Shown: positions 12,221-25,651, counted from the stretch's first letter. The stretch: DNA of 64,000 bases from Musa acuminata AAA Group (GCF_036884655.1 NC_088340.1:32418501-32482500); one strand, 5' to 3'. Numbers and translations: made by a program. Notes: generated by a model not told the origin, from the letters alone.

Positions 12221-14190
12221 TTATGCCTTGATTGTGACACTGCACAAACACAAGCCAGAAGGCTTAAGTGAAGATGTTTTCCACTCAGATCCTACAGGAG
12301 CATCAGGATCATAAAGCAGTGTCTGGTACCCCGGTACCTTCTCGAGTGAGAAAAGCAGTAACTTGCCATCAAATATCCCAAAGCGGAATGCTACGGCTGA
12401 GCTCCCTGTAACAGGCACAGGGATCTTACGCCATGAGTTGTCAACCGGATCGTATATTGCCAACTTCCGCTGATTCTTCCACTCGAAACAGAATAGCTTC
12501 TTGGCCAGCACAGCATGTGCAGTAACCATCAAACAGCCACTTTTCATCTGGCACCATGAGTGGTGCTGTGGATTGTACACATTCACAAACCTGGAGTTGC
12601 CGATTGTGAAGCTAGAACGCCCACCCATTACATAAAGCTTGCCCTCAAAGCTGCAAGCAAAGCAACCCCACCTTGGGCAGCGAAGGCTTGCGATTAAGGT
12701 CCACATATTTCTGTTGGGGTCATAAACTTCAACACTCGATAAGCAGTCACCATTAGAATCAAACCCACCCACAGCATATATGTTGCCATTAAGCTCGGCA
12801 CAAGCAAAGTCATGGCGAGCAACATTCATCTTGGCTAATGTGCTCCATCTGTAATAAAAGATTAACTCTTATTATACAATTTCCTCATAGGATACTGTTG
12901 AATCAGATGAGGTAGTTGCTATAGTTCTTAGATATTCTGCGAGTCCAAGTAAAACCAACAAAATGCAACAATGAACAATGAAGCTTACAGTAATTATTTA
13001 TTTGTGTTGATTTGAACAATCATTCAGAAGAATCAGACATGGAGATGCCTCATTAGTTAGTATACCTATGGCCTAAAGCTCATGAGGCCTGCTTCTTGAC
13101 CAGATTGACACCCTGAGCTAAAGAAAGAATATTGTTCTTGAGTACATAATCAACATTTACTATTCCTGTGAGAAACATATCAAGTTGTATAGTCCACCCA
13201 GACATATTTTAAAAATGAGAGTGAAAAAAACCCAAATTCTCATTATAGTTTCCAGAACCATTTGCAAGAAGGCATATACTCTTTCATTAAAACAACTTAA
13301 GAAGGTAAGGTAACTTCAAAAATGACCCATTTTATTCTTCATGCCGTCATCACATTCATCACTACTGACATCAAAATGAAATATATCATCATAGAGTCAG
13401 TTAGATAACACTATATGATCTAAAAGATCCAATGGTCCTCTAGAAAGACAAAGCCAATTACCAGACCAAGCTCCTTTTAGCAACGTATATACACTCTAAT
13501 TTCTTAACATGCTAAACTAACCAAGGTTGTTGATACCAATTAAAACAAGAGGCACTAGAAAACAAATTACAGTCAAAGTTTATTTAAGTCAAAGATTCCT
13601 TTGTTCAATAACACAACTAGGCAAGAATGAGAAAACATACACATAATATGATAAAGATGTATCAGATACCTGTTAAGATGAGAATCATACTGATAAACAT
13701 CATTTGAAACACATGCTTTCCCAATGTCAACTGAGTAACCAGCAATAATGAAAAGGATGGCATCAATAACGACAACTCCAAACCCAGCTTTGACAGGACC
13801 AGGCATTGAGGGCAGCACCTTGCCTTTTTCCCCAGAGCCAACTAATACTTCCCAATGGTTCTCCCTTCCATCAGCATCACCAGTTAAGACATACACCCAC
13901 TCCTCAAGCTTTCCAGCCTCCTTCCTTACAGCAAGGAACTCCTTGCTTTTAATGAATGACATCCATCTCTTACAAACAGCACCTATAACAGGGAGGTCTC
14001 TGCGGGGCACAAGCGTGAGACAGAACTTGGCCACATCATCAGGTAACCCAGGAATAACAGGGCAGTATAACTCCTGCGATGCTTGCAGGGTAAGGGCCAG
14101 ATTAGTTTGAACTGGAACATGTAGTTGCACCTCCAAATCAACAAATCTTTTTCTACCACCAAGAAGGCCATGAATTCCTAAACTGGGCAT
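12221..14190 (-). CDS. F-box/kelch-repeat protein, At1g67480 type
   Basis: Predicted substrate receptor of an SCF ubiquitin ligase: the F-box would bind an SKP1/ASK protein and the kelch propeller a target. Two exons, 14190-13670 and 12848-12221, joined at a GT-AG intron in phase 2 to give 382 residues; the Arabidopsis family member has about 376. The F-box begins at IPGLPDDVAKFCLTLVPR near residue 46, followed by the VCKRWMSFIKSKEF block. Kelch motifs follow, including YAVGGFDSNGDCLSSVEVYD and WGCFACSFEGKLYVMGGRS. The end, SGLCLCSVTIKA, matches the plant subfamily. The ATG at 14190 is preceded by a possible splice acceptor near 14217, so an untranslated leader exon upstream is likely. Its intron (12849-13669) contains one copy of a duplicated block. 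The target is unknown. Confidence 0.93.
13128..13542. repeat. Duplicated block, copy A (in F-box/kelch coding intron)
   Basis: About 415 bases that align in the same orientation with 15728-16148, roughly 80% identical by eye with small indels. Matching landmarks are the stretch ending in catatcaagttgta, the stretch aaggtaaggtaa and the terminal ccaaggttg. Flanks on both sides are unrelated. It may be a local duplication or two copies of a dispersed element. Confidence 0.85.
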
Positions 14191-17140
14191 TTTGAGAATG
14201 TTATAAATTTCCTTCCTGGCTCAATCAAATCCTTGAGCAACTTGTATAGAAATCAATAATGTTATAAAAAACAGCAATATAGAGAAAAGGATTCATGGTA
14301 ACCATCATCCATAGGGATCTTGATAGACAAAGGTATAAAAGATGGCAAAGATTCAAAAAGCACAGGTGCAAATCCCGAGGATGTTTTCTGTTTTCTTGGG
14401 GATGTTCTGAATGCCATTCCACAGTTGCTGCTCTTAGTATAGCTCTTCCAAATCAATGTGCAGGCACTATGATCCAATCTGATGACATAATTCTTGTTCT
14501 CCCCCCAGAACATCACCCCAAAATCTGTGTAAATTTATCGAGAAGATAAAGTTGTTATTCATAGACACACAAGATACATAAATGAAGAAATATAAATACA
14601 GAGTGAGAGAGAGAAAGATAATTACCAAAGGCCATAAATTTTACTTATAGTTAACCAGCAGTAGAATCCATTCAGAATCAACTGAAAGAAAATGCAGAAA
14701 GGTATTGTCAATTTTTTTTGTTTACCCTTGAAATTCTTTAAAAAAAGCACTTCAGGTTCTACAGAAAATGCTTGCAAGCAGTAACACATGGCTATAGGTA
14801 AATGAATAACATAATGGGAATGCTCATGAGAAGTAAATCATGGTTGCAATTAAATGGATAATATAACAAGAACTACGTAACAAATGTTGTTTAATAGGTA
14901 TAGAAGTTCAGATATTACATCTTTCCAGTACCTCATTGACCAAATGTACTGTGAAAAGAAACTAAAACTTTCTTCACCCAAAACACACATGCCCAAAAAA
15001 GTTATTCAAATTCTGATCAATCATCCAGTAGTCTATTTTAAAATGGTAGTCAACTCCAGCCAGCTTACTGATGTTAGAAACAGATAGTTAACTATTAATG
15101 ATTAATGTAAAGCATAACAATTTCCAGCAAGTTCTACTAGGAGAGCCTTGTATCTGATAAAGCAGGTACCTATTGATATTTTATACAATTTCTCATTATT
15201 GAACTTGATGCCCCACTTTGAACATATGATATTCATAAGAGAAGATGGTTATTATGTATAACTTCAATATGGCAGCAAAATTGAGGAAAAGAAAGTATCA
15301 GAAATGGATGAATCAAGACTTTTCATCAAAAAGTGGCTAACTAAGCACACGCAGGCTTTTTTCTTCATAAGGTGCAGACCCACAAGACAGTATCTGGATG
15401 GAAGTGCAAATAACCCCTTTTTTAGAGTGCATACTAAATAATACAACAAAAATATGACCATTGATGGCAAGCTACACACATCTAAGACCCTTCTATAATT
15501 CAACGAACACAATAAATTTCATAAGATTATATCAGCAAATGAGTGATCCCTTGTTAAAACCGTTATGATATTCCTAACTGTAACTAAAAATGATCAGTTT
15601 ATGCAAGAAGATGAATGCTGAGGAATGTCATATGATTTGACATGTAAGGAAAGGCTTCCTGTTTCTAAGAAAGACTCATCTAAGGATATGAAAAATCATA
15701 ACTCAAAAATAGTGTTTACATTTAAAAACAATATTGTCCTTAAGTACACTGTCAACATCCTTTATTCCTCCGAGAAGCATATCAAGTTGTACAGTCCACC
15801 AAAGCAAATTTTAGAAATAAAATAGAAAAAAATAACCCATATTCTCATTATAATTCCCAGAACCATTTACAAGAAGGCCTAAACCCTTCGCTCAAACAAC
15901 CTGAGGAGGTAAGGTAATCTAAAAAATGATCCATTTTATCCCTCATGTTGTCATCACCTTCATCACTCATAAGATCAAAAAGAAATATATCAACATAAAG
16001 TTAACTAGAGAACAATATATGATCTTAAGGATCCGATGGTCCTCTAGAAGGACAAAACCAATTCCTAGACCAATCTTCTTTAGCAACTTATATACACAGA
16101 ATCAATATCTTAACCAAGCCAACTTAGCCAAGGTTGCTATTACCAATTGGGAGAGTAAACATAAGAAACTGCTTATATGTGAACAAATTTAATGTTCCAA
16201 AAAAAATCATTTTCGAAGGGCAAAAAAAACCAGGCAAGTTGTTGTTTTCCTTCTTATTTTTTCCTAAGAAAAAAAGGACTTTAATTTAAAGTGGAAGTAT
16301 AGAAAGATAAAGTAACAACCTTAAGTGTGAAATGTAACATATGAAGATAAAAAACTTCAAATAGAATCTTATAAAGCAGCTTCCAGGATATGTTGAAGCA
16401 ATTACTGGAAAATATTATATAAGCTTAAGCAACACCTGCCTCCTATCATACACTCAGCACCTCAAAATCGAAAGCTAGTCCTCCTTGTCCTGATCCCAAT
16501 TCTTTAAAGAAATGCACCAAAAACACCGCAAAAATCAAGAAATATGACAAGATCAAAAGAATTAACAACAAAATGCATCCAAATCTAAAACAACTGGGGA
16601 AAAAGATGCAAGAATATGAACACACAACTTCAGATATTGCAATCAAAATTAGAATACCACACCAACCTTATCTTTATATATAATGGACATATAAGAACAA
16701 GGAGTAAAAAAATTAGCTTTCTAATCTAATCCAAGAAAACCGAATCCGCTCGAAAAATTCCTAAGCAACGAGGTGAAAGAAAACGAAAAAAAAATACCGC
16801 CTAGAAAATGGAAAAGAAAAGCAAGGTGAGATCAAACGAGGGTTTTCGGAGAAGAATCACAAGAGAAAAATCAAAACTTGGGGGCTCCGATCCGCAAGCG
16901 AGGAGCGATGCCAACGAAGAATGAGGGGGTAAGGCGATGAAATCTACCCGAGTTTGGATGCCAATCCGCTAATGGTATGAGCAGAGAATGCGGAAAGAGA
17001 GATGGAGGCAGCAGCAGAGGAAATGAAGGGGAGGAAACAGAGGTAAAAGCAGTGGGGAGAGCGGAGTATTTGAAGGGAAATGGGGAGAGAGAGAGAGTAT
17101 AAAGAAGCATTTTAGTCAAAGGGATTTGGACATGCACAAA
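14191..17140 (-). other. Probable 5' leader, leader intron(s) and promoter of the F-box/kelch gene
   Basis: No protein-coding gene is visible here. On the minus strand 16850-17100 is pyrimidine-rich with CTCTCT tracts, as in plant 5' UTRs and core promoters, and a GGGTAGATTTC stretch near 16940 could contain a donor. An acceptor-like CAG lies near 14217. I infer a long leader with one or more introns; transcript data would be needed to place the exons. Confidence 0.4.
15728..16148. repeat. Duplicated block, copy B (presumed leader intron)
   Basis: Second copy of the block at 13128-13542, same orientation, offset about 2.6 kb. It is followed by unrelated sequence (gggagagtaaac). Confidence 0.85.
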
Positions 17141-18465
17141 AAAAAGAATAATAATAATAATAAAATATATGATTGCATATTATAGTAAAATATATATATA
17201 AACATATTTATTATATAAATAATTTAATAATATAATGAAAAAGGATGAGAAGGAAGCCAACGAGAGCATATATTTTGAAGAAATGAGAGAATTATAAATA
17301 TAATAAGATTCTCTTCTCTTTCATTTATATAATAAAAAAGTTCAATATCCTTGTAAGAAATTCAGATGTTTTTATAATAAATAAAAAGTTTAAATTATTT
17401 TAATATTTTTAATGCTCACATGATTTAATTAATTAATCAAACAGATTAAGGATCTAATTTTTTATTGGTCCAATCTGAGTTTTATAATTATTATTTATCG
17501 ATCATTAAATCTCAGAGTCATTGATATTATTATTATTATTATAAGATAATTATTAATTTCATGATTTATCATATATGTAAAGTATTTTATAAAATGATTG
17601 TCATATAATATCCCAAAAGATTATTGCCAATGGATCATGTGGAGTCGTATTCAGATGTGCATACATCATACTGACATTATCTCATATATAATGTTCATAA
17701 TTGGCACCCCTGTCCAATTTATATGCAAATATTTATTATTGCAATTATTACTATTATTATTATTATCATTATGAAGGTCTTGTTGGAGGATTATAGTTGG
17801 ATAAGCTTATGGATCCAAAATGAGAATTCAGAATAGGTACCAAATTTATACACATTCCAAATATAAATTTAAATTCATGCACTTAATCTTAATGGATCCA
17901 ATTTTGAGGATCCGTACGTGAATTTCGGGTCGGTTTTCATTAACAACGTTAATCAATGTCGCATTATGGATGGGTTGGTGGAAGATTGCCTTTTTAATGG
18001 GCTTCTAAATGTGGTTAACATCAAATCCGATACTAATTAACCCCTATCCACCTAAAATTTCCCATATAAAAGACACAAATCGATAAGCATGGGTTTGAGA
18101 TGGATGATTAATCATCTGATTTAGGGGCAAATTGCAGCACAAATCAGTGATTTAAATGCCAAGCAACACGTCGTCAAAGCTGAAGATTAGGAATTACGGT
18201 AAGTGTGATGGATGTGTTGGGCTTCCATGACCTTATGGAGGAAGTGGGTCAAAATATTGCGGATGATAGGGGTTGTGATGAAGCTTGAGAGCAGAGATGT
18301 GGTCAATCATGACCTTATGAGATATGGTTGGGTGATATGTTAGATCAAGAAATAAAGATACGGATTATCTTTAAATGTTATAGTATATATACATGCACTG
18401 GTAGGAGTCTAATGTATTAGATTTATTTTTTTATTATATTAAAAAATTTTAACAAATGGGAAGAG

Positions 18466-18616
<151 letters not shown>

Positions 18617-19898
18617 AAGACTCAGTCAAAACACTATTCGTTTGATAGTAATGGAGAAGACTTTTCATTCCACAACCAAATCACAAAGACAATTAAAAAG
18701 AGACCAAATCAACTGTAGTTGAGACAAATCATTCCTATTAAATTTGTTAACATGGACTCAAAAGGATTTGATGTGCATGTGATGCAATATAAATTCCATG
18801 GTATAAACAAAAGAAACTAAAGTGAAGCTTCCATGTGTGGTAGGAAATCAAAGTTTAATGCAACTGTTTGCCAATTCAAAGAAAGCTGCAGCTAAACATA
18901 ATTTTGTCTTTTTATAATAGTTCATGAATCATGTGATGTTGCATTCTTCCTAATCTTTGAACTCAAGGAGTAGGTTCGGTATATGGCTAGGATTTTGACA
19001 CCAACTCTACTCAATCAATCAGCATAAAGAAAAGACTGCACTGCTTGTGGCAGATGAATCTTGTGGCACCTAATAATGAGTGATAGGCTTGAGATAAGAA
19101 GAGAAGCAACAGCAGATAAATCTTGTGGTGGTTGATGCAAACAGACAGGAAAGAACTAAGAGAACAAGCCAAGTGCTGATTCTTGTGGCAAGCAGTGGAG
19201 TGAGGGTTCTTGTTCTTACTTCTTTTGTATTTATCAGGAGCAGGATAGGAGTTGGTGGAGAAGCAAATCCCCCAAATTGTGGATGTTCCTTTTGCTGAAT
19301 GCATGGAATATTTCTAACCAGTCAAATAAATGAAGTATTAAATATTTTATTTCCAAATGTTTTACCAAATCTTGAGGGGAGAGAGACAGAGAGAGAGCTT
19401 ATGACCAAAGATAATATTGGTGTATGGAAAATTGTCTTGTAAGGAACAAAAATAATAGGCAAACAATATATAGATATATATAATCAAGAGATGGCTGAAG
19501 GATGAAAGTATTGTTCCATTTACATTACAATCTGCATGGCTGAATCATTTTTTATAAAGGAAAATATAGTTGTGACAACAAAATTTGAGGGATAAAAAGT
19601 ATTTTCATGTGAATTTTTATGTTTATTTTCTTGTGAATTGTGGCCTGTGTCTTTGCAACCAAAAACTTCATCTTTTACTACACACACACACACAAACACC
19701 ATGTGTCAGACAAATGGTTGCCAACCTGCCTGGGGAGGAAGAATCTGGTGGGAATTTGGGCCACCCAAATCACAAGAACCATTGGTTGAATGGAACATAC
19801 CTCACCACATTCACATTGTTATCAGTATCATCATTAATCTTAATATGGTTCCATGATTGATTGATGTTTGTTAAAGTTTAATTACAAAATATTGAGAA

Positions 19899-20345
19899 AA
19901 TGTGTGGTAAATTCATTCTTTCAAGAACAACAAGATAAGGACTTAAGGTTGATCCTTCACACTAATCTACAATTGCAAGGAGGACTTGCCTCCTAATATA
20001 CCAACACTAGTAACTTGAGTCATGTATTTGATCACATCATTCTATCTATCCACTTGGACTCCTTTTATGAAGACCAACCATAAACATCTCTAAGAACTCC
20101 ATCATAAGCTATTCTAAATCGACAAACCTACATGCAATTCTTTCATCTTTTCTCCATACCTTTCAATAATTGTTCTAACTCAGAAATTATCATGTGCTAA
20201 ATTCATTCATTCATTCATTCAAGCACAAAAAAGATAAGAATTTGCGGTTGATCCTTCACACTAACATGCAATTAATTGCAAGAAAGTCTTGCTTCCCATT
20301 ATACTAACATTAGAAACTGAAGTCATGTCATTGATCACATCACTG
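19899..20345. repeat. Direct duplication of about 145 bases
   Basis: The segment at 19899-20040 is repeated at about 20190-20345 in the same orientation. Shared landmarks are ctaaattcatt/gtaaattcatt, the stretch ggttgatccttcacactaa, and gtcatgt followed by ttgatcacatca. Identity is roughly 75-80% by eye, with an ATTC microsatellite expansion in the second copy. Confidence 0.75.
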
Positions 20346-20531
20346 TTGTCTCAAGGCAATTTTGATATTTCATATACATTTAGCCAATGATTAATCGATA
20401 TCTGAAACTTCTAAAGGATTGAGCTAATCTTGTCCTGTCTTTCTTTTCATGTGTTAAGCAGTGTTAGGCTATTCATTCCTACCTTTGATCGTCTGTTTCT
20501 TGACAGCAGATATGCTGGTAAAGCCGATATC

Positions 20532-20601
20532 CACTGATGAGCATATTATCGGATATTGATCACCACAACAAGGTAAATATCCGATAATATGCTCATCAGT
20601 G
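20532..20601. repeat. Perfect 26-bp inverted repeat, 18-base loop
   Basis: Arms 20532-20557 and 20576-20601 are exact reverse complements (arm begins CACTGATGAGCATATTATCG). It lies 15 bases downstream of the stop codon of the signal peptidase subunit gene on the minus strand, so a transcript would carry a 26-bp stem in its 3' UTR. Confidence 0.97.
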
Positions 20602-20616
20602 CTAGATTACCTGCTC

Positions 20617-20907
20617 CTACTTGATCTTTGTTGCCTTCTTCTTAGGAGCAGCAACAGCAGCATCGTTCAACTGTGGCATCGGGTGACGCTCTGCTTCGCT
20701 CGGATCCAACCATTTGAGGTGGTGGTGGTTAAAGAATTGCCAATTGGGCACAGTGATCAGCGCAGTGAGCACAACTCCACCAGCGTATGTAAACATCATC
20801 ATTTGGAAGGAGCCGATGGAGTATCCGATGCCGAAAGCAGTGATCGTGGACACTACAAGAATGATCTGCATCAAAATAATGGCCAACTTCTGGCCTTGCC
20901 AATCCAT
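20617..20907 (-). CDS. Signal peptidase complex subunit 1 (SPC12/SPCS1)
   Basis: Small non-catalytic subunit of the ER signal peptidase complex, which cleaves signal peptides from secretory proteins; subunit 1 helps define the membrane-facing side of the enzyme. The single coding exon gives 96 residues, matching plant homologues of about 90. It starts MDWQGQKLA, has two membrane helices (about residues 10-32 and 37-55) separated by a short loop, then the hallmark VPNWQFFNHHHLKWLDPSEA and a lysine-rich cytosolic tail ending KKKATKIK. Directly before the ATG the minus strand reads gtttctag, an excellent splice acceptor, so the leader is probably spliced at the start codon. A telo-box sequence lies about 300 bases upstream. 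A perfect hairpin follows the stop codon. Identification is firm. Confidence 0.95.
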   Translation of the reverse strand: MDWQGQKLAIILMQIILVVSTITAFGIGYSIGSFQMMMFTYAGGVVLTALITVPNWQFFNHHHLKWLDPSEAERHPMPQLNDAAVAAPKKKATKIK

Positions 20908-21196
20908 CTAGAAACAAGAACCATTAGAGAAGATGTCTGATGTGATCAGATCAAAATTCTAAGCAGATTCTTTTGAAGCAAGAAGACCTAAAACGCAAAG
21001 AACCAAAATATTTTCCGATCCAAAAAAAGAGATATTATCGGGAGGAAAAATGTCAAAAATAATCGGATTTTGATCAATTGGACAAACAAAATGCCAAATT
21101 AAAAAGATTAACACGGACAAACAAAATGCCAAATTAAAAAGTAGAAACCTAATGGGTCGAATTGAGGAAAGGAACGGGGGTACAATGAGGGCCGGC

Positions 21197-21212
21197 AAAA
21201 CCCTAACCCTAA
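21197..21212 (+). promoter_or_regulatory. Telo-box-like AAACCCTAACCCTAA upstream of SPC12
   Basis: One and a half telomere-type units (AAAACCCTAACCCTAA) about 290 bases upstream of the SPC12 start codon. Telo-boxes of this form occur near the transcription start of many plant housekeeping genes and are bound by TRB/AtPur-alpha type factors. Role here is inferred from position. Confidence 0.5.
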
Positions 21213-21278
21213 TAGTCTCCAGACAAAATAGTGAGGGCGATTGGGGATGGTAACGACATCGTCTGTTGGTTGAAATTT

Positions 21279-24235
21279 GGGTTAAGATCCATTTTAGCTC
21301 GTGATTTTGATCATGAACCACTTAAGTCTTTATGGTTTACTCGTGTCTAAAATAATCGCTATATTTTCAAGAACGTAGCATATAAGCACTGAGCTGTTAT
21401 TGCCTAGCAAGGCGTTGTATACACGTAGCCTCTCCCATATTGACGACGAGCTCAGGAGCTTTTGATCCTACCTTAGGTAAATGTGCATCGATTAGTCTGA
21501 TGCTAGGCATATAGTGGTCTCTTGATCTCTTCTTCTCCTCCTGGGCATCTTTGTCCTCATCGCCTCCCACTTCATCCTCTTTTGTGCCCTCTCCCACCGT
21601 GCTTACGACGTGGTGGTCCAGCTCTCCCTTACCTTTACCTCCGGCCTTTCCTACCTCTACCTCTCTACCTTCATCTGTCGCTATGACCTCTGTCGCTTCC
21701 TCTTTATCGACAAGGTAGACCTAAAATATTTTTTAAACTTAAATTATATATGTCATTATATTAATAGTTTATTATGAGTCAATATGCCAGATAAGAAAAT
21801 TCTAAAATATATTAACTCAGACTTGACGGGAGGGGCTTATATACTACGTTTTTGAAAATATATGGGTTATTTTAAATATGAGTAAATCATAAGTGATTAA
21901 GTGATCTATGGCTAAAAATATTGGGAAACCTAGGGCGATATCACATGCACAGCAGAATAACAAAAAACAAAAATCTTATATTTTCACAGAAATAGTTTCT
22001 TATCGTCATGCGAGTACGCAAAAACTTGCATAATCGAAAAACTACATGTGTTAAGGGATGTGTGTTATATAGAGAGATTGTATATCCCTAAAAACCTGTA
22101 AATTTATGGGAGAGGATGAAGGAAGTCAACTGTCCTCCTTTCTAGCAATGATCCACATGGCAGGGGCTACGAAGATGCTCCTCAAATTACTACACAAACC
22201 TCCTCTTTATGCGCACCATGGGATCAAGAAGAGGTTGACCCTTCTTGTTGTCCACAAGCCCCAAATAGGGGTTGATGTATGAGGAGGAGATGAGAAGAGG
22301 AGAATAAGAGGTGGCAGCCAAAAAGGGTCTAGCCTATGGTATTTTGGTTCTCTCTTATTTATAGAGGTCCTTATAAACTTATCATAATTGATCCTGCCCT
22401 ATTGGGTACTGGATTTTCATCCAACTACCCAAGCCACTTAGATTAATGAATTTCTACTCAATAATCTCTCATTGGCTTTTATTGAATATCATCAATAGGA
22501 TCCAATAATTCAAGGGCTTATTGGATATCCAATAAGATAGAGGCTCCGACGGATATCTCATATTTGAACATCTACTCGTCGCAACACTTATTATATGTGC
22601 ATGACCCTCTAGGCCTAATATCGAGCTGGTCGTGAGCTATACCGATCAAAACTCATTCTAGTTTAGTGAATTATTATCTCCATAATAATTCACTCGACTC
22701 ATCAAGTGTGAGCATATTATGCCACTACGTCGAATTCCCTAGACAATACAAGGAAATCTAATCTATTGGATCTGTCTATCATTAGTTACCGTATACCTAT
22801 AGTCTCTCATCCATCTAATATCTCAGAGATCGTATACCGGGATGGTATTATCAAGCTCATACGGTTTCTACTCGAGTATCACTCTAATCGGATTCTCTTA
22901 GAGAACTCTTTCTCTCTCAATTCAAATGACCATGGCTAGGAATTTATTTGGGATATTCTTCTTATGACATCGAGAGAGGATGAACCTCTATCGATACTTA
23001 ATAGCTCTCGTAAGGTTGTCTCCCACTCTCGATGACCGATTGTGCTAGATTTGGAACTTTTAGGTTTATAAGTTTGACATCAAAGAATAGAGTACTCATA
23101 CAATACATCCTTGGTGTCTCAAGTCTAAGGACCAGATACACTATTGTGACAACGGAATCGTTGTATGACAATGAGGTATCATCAACCATCCAACATTCCG
23201 TGAGTGGATCAATCAGTAAACTCATTCCCCAATGAGCACCTACACTGTATCCCTAGTGTCCCCATACAAGCAAATATGAAACCAACCACCTCCATTATAT
23301 AAATGGGTATACAACATATTAGTCTATTGGATTATCTCGATATCCCTCTCTAGTAACATATGATCGGGATTATTTAGGGTCCGTGTTTAAAGGTGAATCA
23401 GTCTCATTATCATAATTTCATCACGATCTTATTCATGTTGCATAGATCCATGGACATCACAATATATGCAATATGCAAGATAAAGCGATAAAATATTAAT
23501 AAATAATAAGCAAAAAGAGTGTGTGTCATATCACACATGTCGTCACTCACATGATTGGCTTGTAGGGCACCTATGACTAGTAGAAGATACCTAAGAGGAG
23601 GAAGAGGCACTAGGAGACCACTACATGCTTAGCATCGGACTAATCAATGCATGTAAACCCGTGATAGGACCAAAAGCTCTTAAGCTTATCGTTAGTGCGG
23701 GAGAGGTTACGTATGTACGATGCCCTACTAGGCAGAAGCAACTCGGTGCTACTGCTAGTAGCCGCTTCTACGATGATACCTCCTTCCGTCATTGATGAAG
23801 GTCTCAATATTTTTTTCTTTAAACTTAAATTACACATATCATTATATTAATGATTTATTATGAGTCAACAAGTCACGTAAGCAGACTATAATGTCTATTA
23901 ACTCAGACTTAACGAGAGAGACTTATATGTCATATTTTTTTAAATATAGAAAGTTATTTTAGACACAAGTAAACTATGAGGGCTTAAGCGGTTAATGGCT
24001 AAAACCATAGGGGCTAAAATAAATCTTAATCCTAAATTATACGTGTTATTATATTAATAGTTTATTGTGAGTTAGACTCTAACGCCTATTAACTCAAATT
24101 TGATGGGAGGGATTTATATACTATATTTTTAAAAATATAGAAGTTATTTTAGATATAAGTAAATTATAATGACTTAAGAGGTCCATAACGAAAATCACAT
24201 AAGCTAAAATGGACTTTAACCTTTATTTTTATTTT
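21279..24235. repeat. Cluster of one repeat family in inverted and direct copies
   Basis: A block ending in gctaaaatgg-ctttaacc is present as copies at about 21735-21918, 23819-24016 and 24020-24235 in one orientation and as an inverted copy at 21279-21400. A second block at 21400-21500 (gggagaggctacgt on the minus strand) matches 23636-23745 inverted. The outer ends read GGTTAAGATCCATTTTAGCT on the left and its near complement on the right, so the cluster looks like an element with terminal inverted repeats. I find no clear target-site duplication and no transposase frame. It is interrupted by the solo LTR at 21919-23582. Confidence 0.65.
21919..23582 (-). mobile_element. Solo LTR, family shared with 57970-59046
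   Basis: A 1.66-kb block starts TATTGGGAAAC and ends CTAGTA on the + strand (expected TGTTGGG...CTAGCA, i.e. the LTR lies on the minus strand). It aligns over both ends with 57970-59046, where a primer binding site abuts the same left border. The strongest shared stretch is about 22980-23270 against 58450-58730. The open frames at 22998-23225 and 23032-23235 lie inside this LTR and are not genes. No internal retrotransposon region adjoins either side, hence solo LTR. Target-site duplication not clear. Confidence 0.7.
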
Positions 24236-25651
24236 TATAAATATTTATCTCACTAAGTCGTATTTTTTTATACATCTAGCTCATGCCAAAAAAAAAAAAA
24301 AAAGAAGCATTCCTCAAATTGTCAATTAATAACCGGTAGGAGACTAGCTTGCAAGCAACTAAGTTATGTTTCACCAGGGAAGGTGAAATATACTTGTTTG
24401 CCCTCCAAATTTTGATCCACATAAATATAATTTTTTAAACAAAATAAAAAATATATTTATATTTTTAATATATTGTTGGGGAAAAAAGTTTGAGAATATA
24501 TTTATATTTTCAATATGTGTTTAGATGAAATAGTTTGAGTGAATGTATAGTTATGAAATATTTTGAATGTTTAATAAATAATAAATAAAATTTATATTTT
24601 TAATATATATTGACATAAATATTATTAGGTAAAATTATATTTTAAAAGTTTATTAAATATTTTATAATGAATTTATTCTTCTAATATTTTTAATATTATT
24701 TTCAAATAAATACATATTTTTATGTAAATTAATAAGTAAATAAATAAATAAAATAAATGAATGTAATCTTATAAAAAATTTCATATGGTCCAAAGATATA
24801 ATAAATAAAACTATAATCATATAAATAAATAAATAACTAATTTTACAAATAAATAATAAAATACTATCTTATAATAAATATAAATCACATTAATTTCTCA
24901 CTAAGTCATTTTGACCATTATAATTTTCAATAAGCTTACAGGATGGATATTTTTAATTTTTAAAATATTACATTAATATCTTACAAATTCTAAAATATTA
25001 ATACTATCCTAAGGTAACATTAAAGTTTGAACATTTTCAATGCTGCACTCAGATAAGATTCGATTTTGAAAAAAAAAATCAAACATCAATAGATATTTGA
25101 AATATGCATTGTGCGCTCTGCACATTTGAAATGTGTTCCAAAACATACTCAAATACTCTTACAATTATTACACACAATCAAGTTTAAGAACCATTAATCC
25201 TATGAAACTCGGGCAAGCAACTTGGGCAGAATGATGAACATCAAGCAGAAACAAGCAGAACAAATCCAAGAGTTACTTGTCACAAATAGTTGTCACATCA
25301 TATGTTGCCATCGAGATGGGCACCAAGGTGCAGAGGCACTTGCAGTTGGATGCAGTGCATTACTACCTTAATGTAGTTTAGGAAACTGTACAAAATGACA
25401 ACCATTTCAAAGTGGTGACCAAGGGTTATGTACATGGGTAACTGACAGGAAACAAAAAAAAGATAAGGCCTTTTCCTTCCAGCTTCAGCATCACTTAGTA
25501 TAAACCTAGTTCAGAGATGTAGTTGGCATTAGTTTACTATGGCTTTTTTCTGGTCGTAAAGGTTTATGTAACATGAAAACACTATCTGAGAACTAGAGAA
25601 GATGACCGTACAGAAATGAGGAACGAAACTTGAATCAGCACGGCTTTATAG
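24236..25651. other. AT-rich intergenic region and ATG101 3' UTR
   Basis: 24.4-25.0 kb is very AT-rich with short AATA runs. 25.2-25.65 kb is more balanced and probably includes the 3' UTR of the ATG101 gene. No other gene seen. Confidence 0.55.

Noticed and set aside
22998..23235. Two overlapping 67-75 codon frames
   Set aside because: Inside an LTR, on opposite strands, with the degraded counterpart at 58503-58688; not genes.
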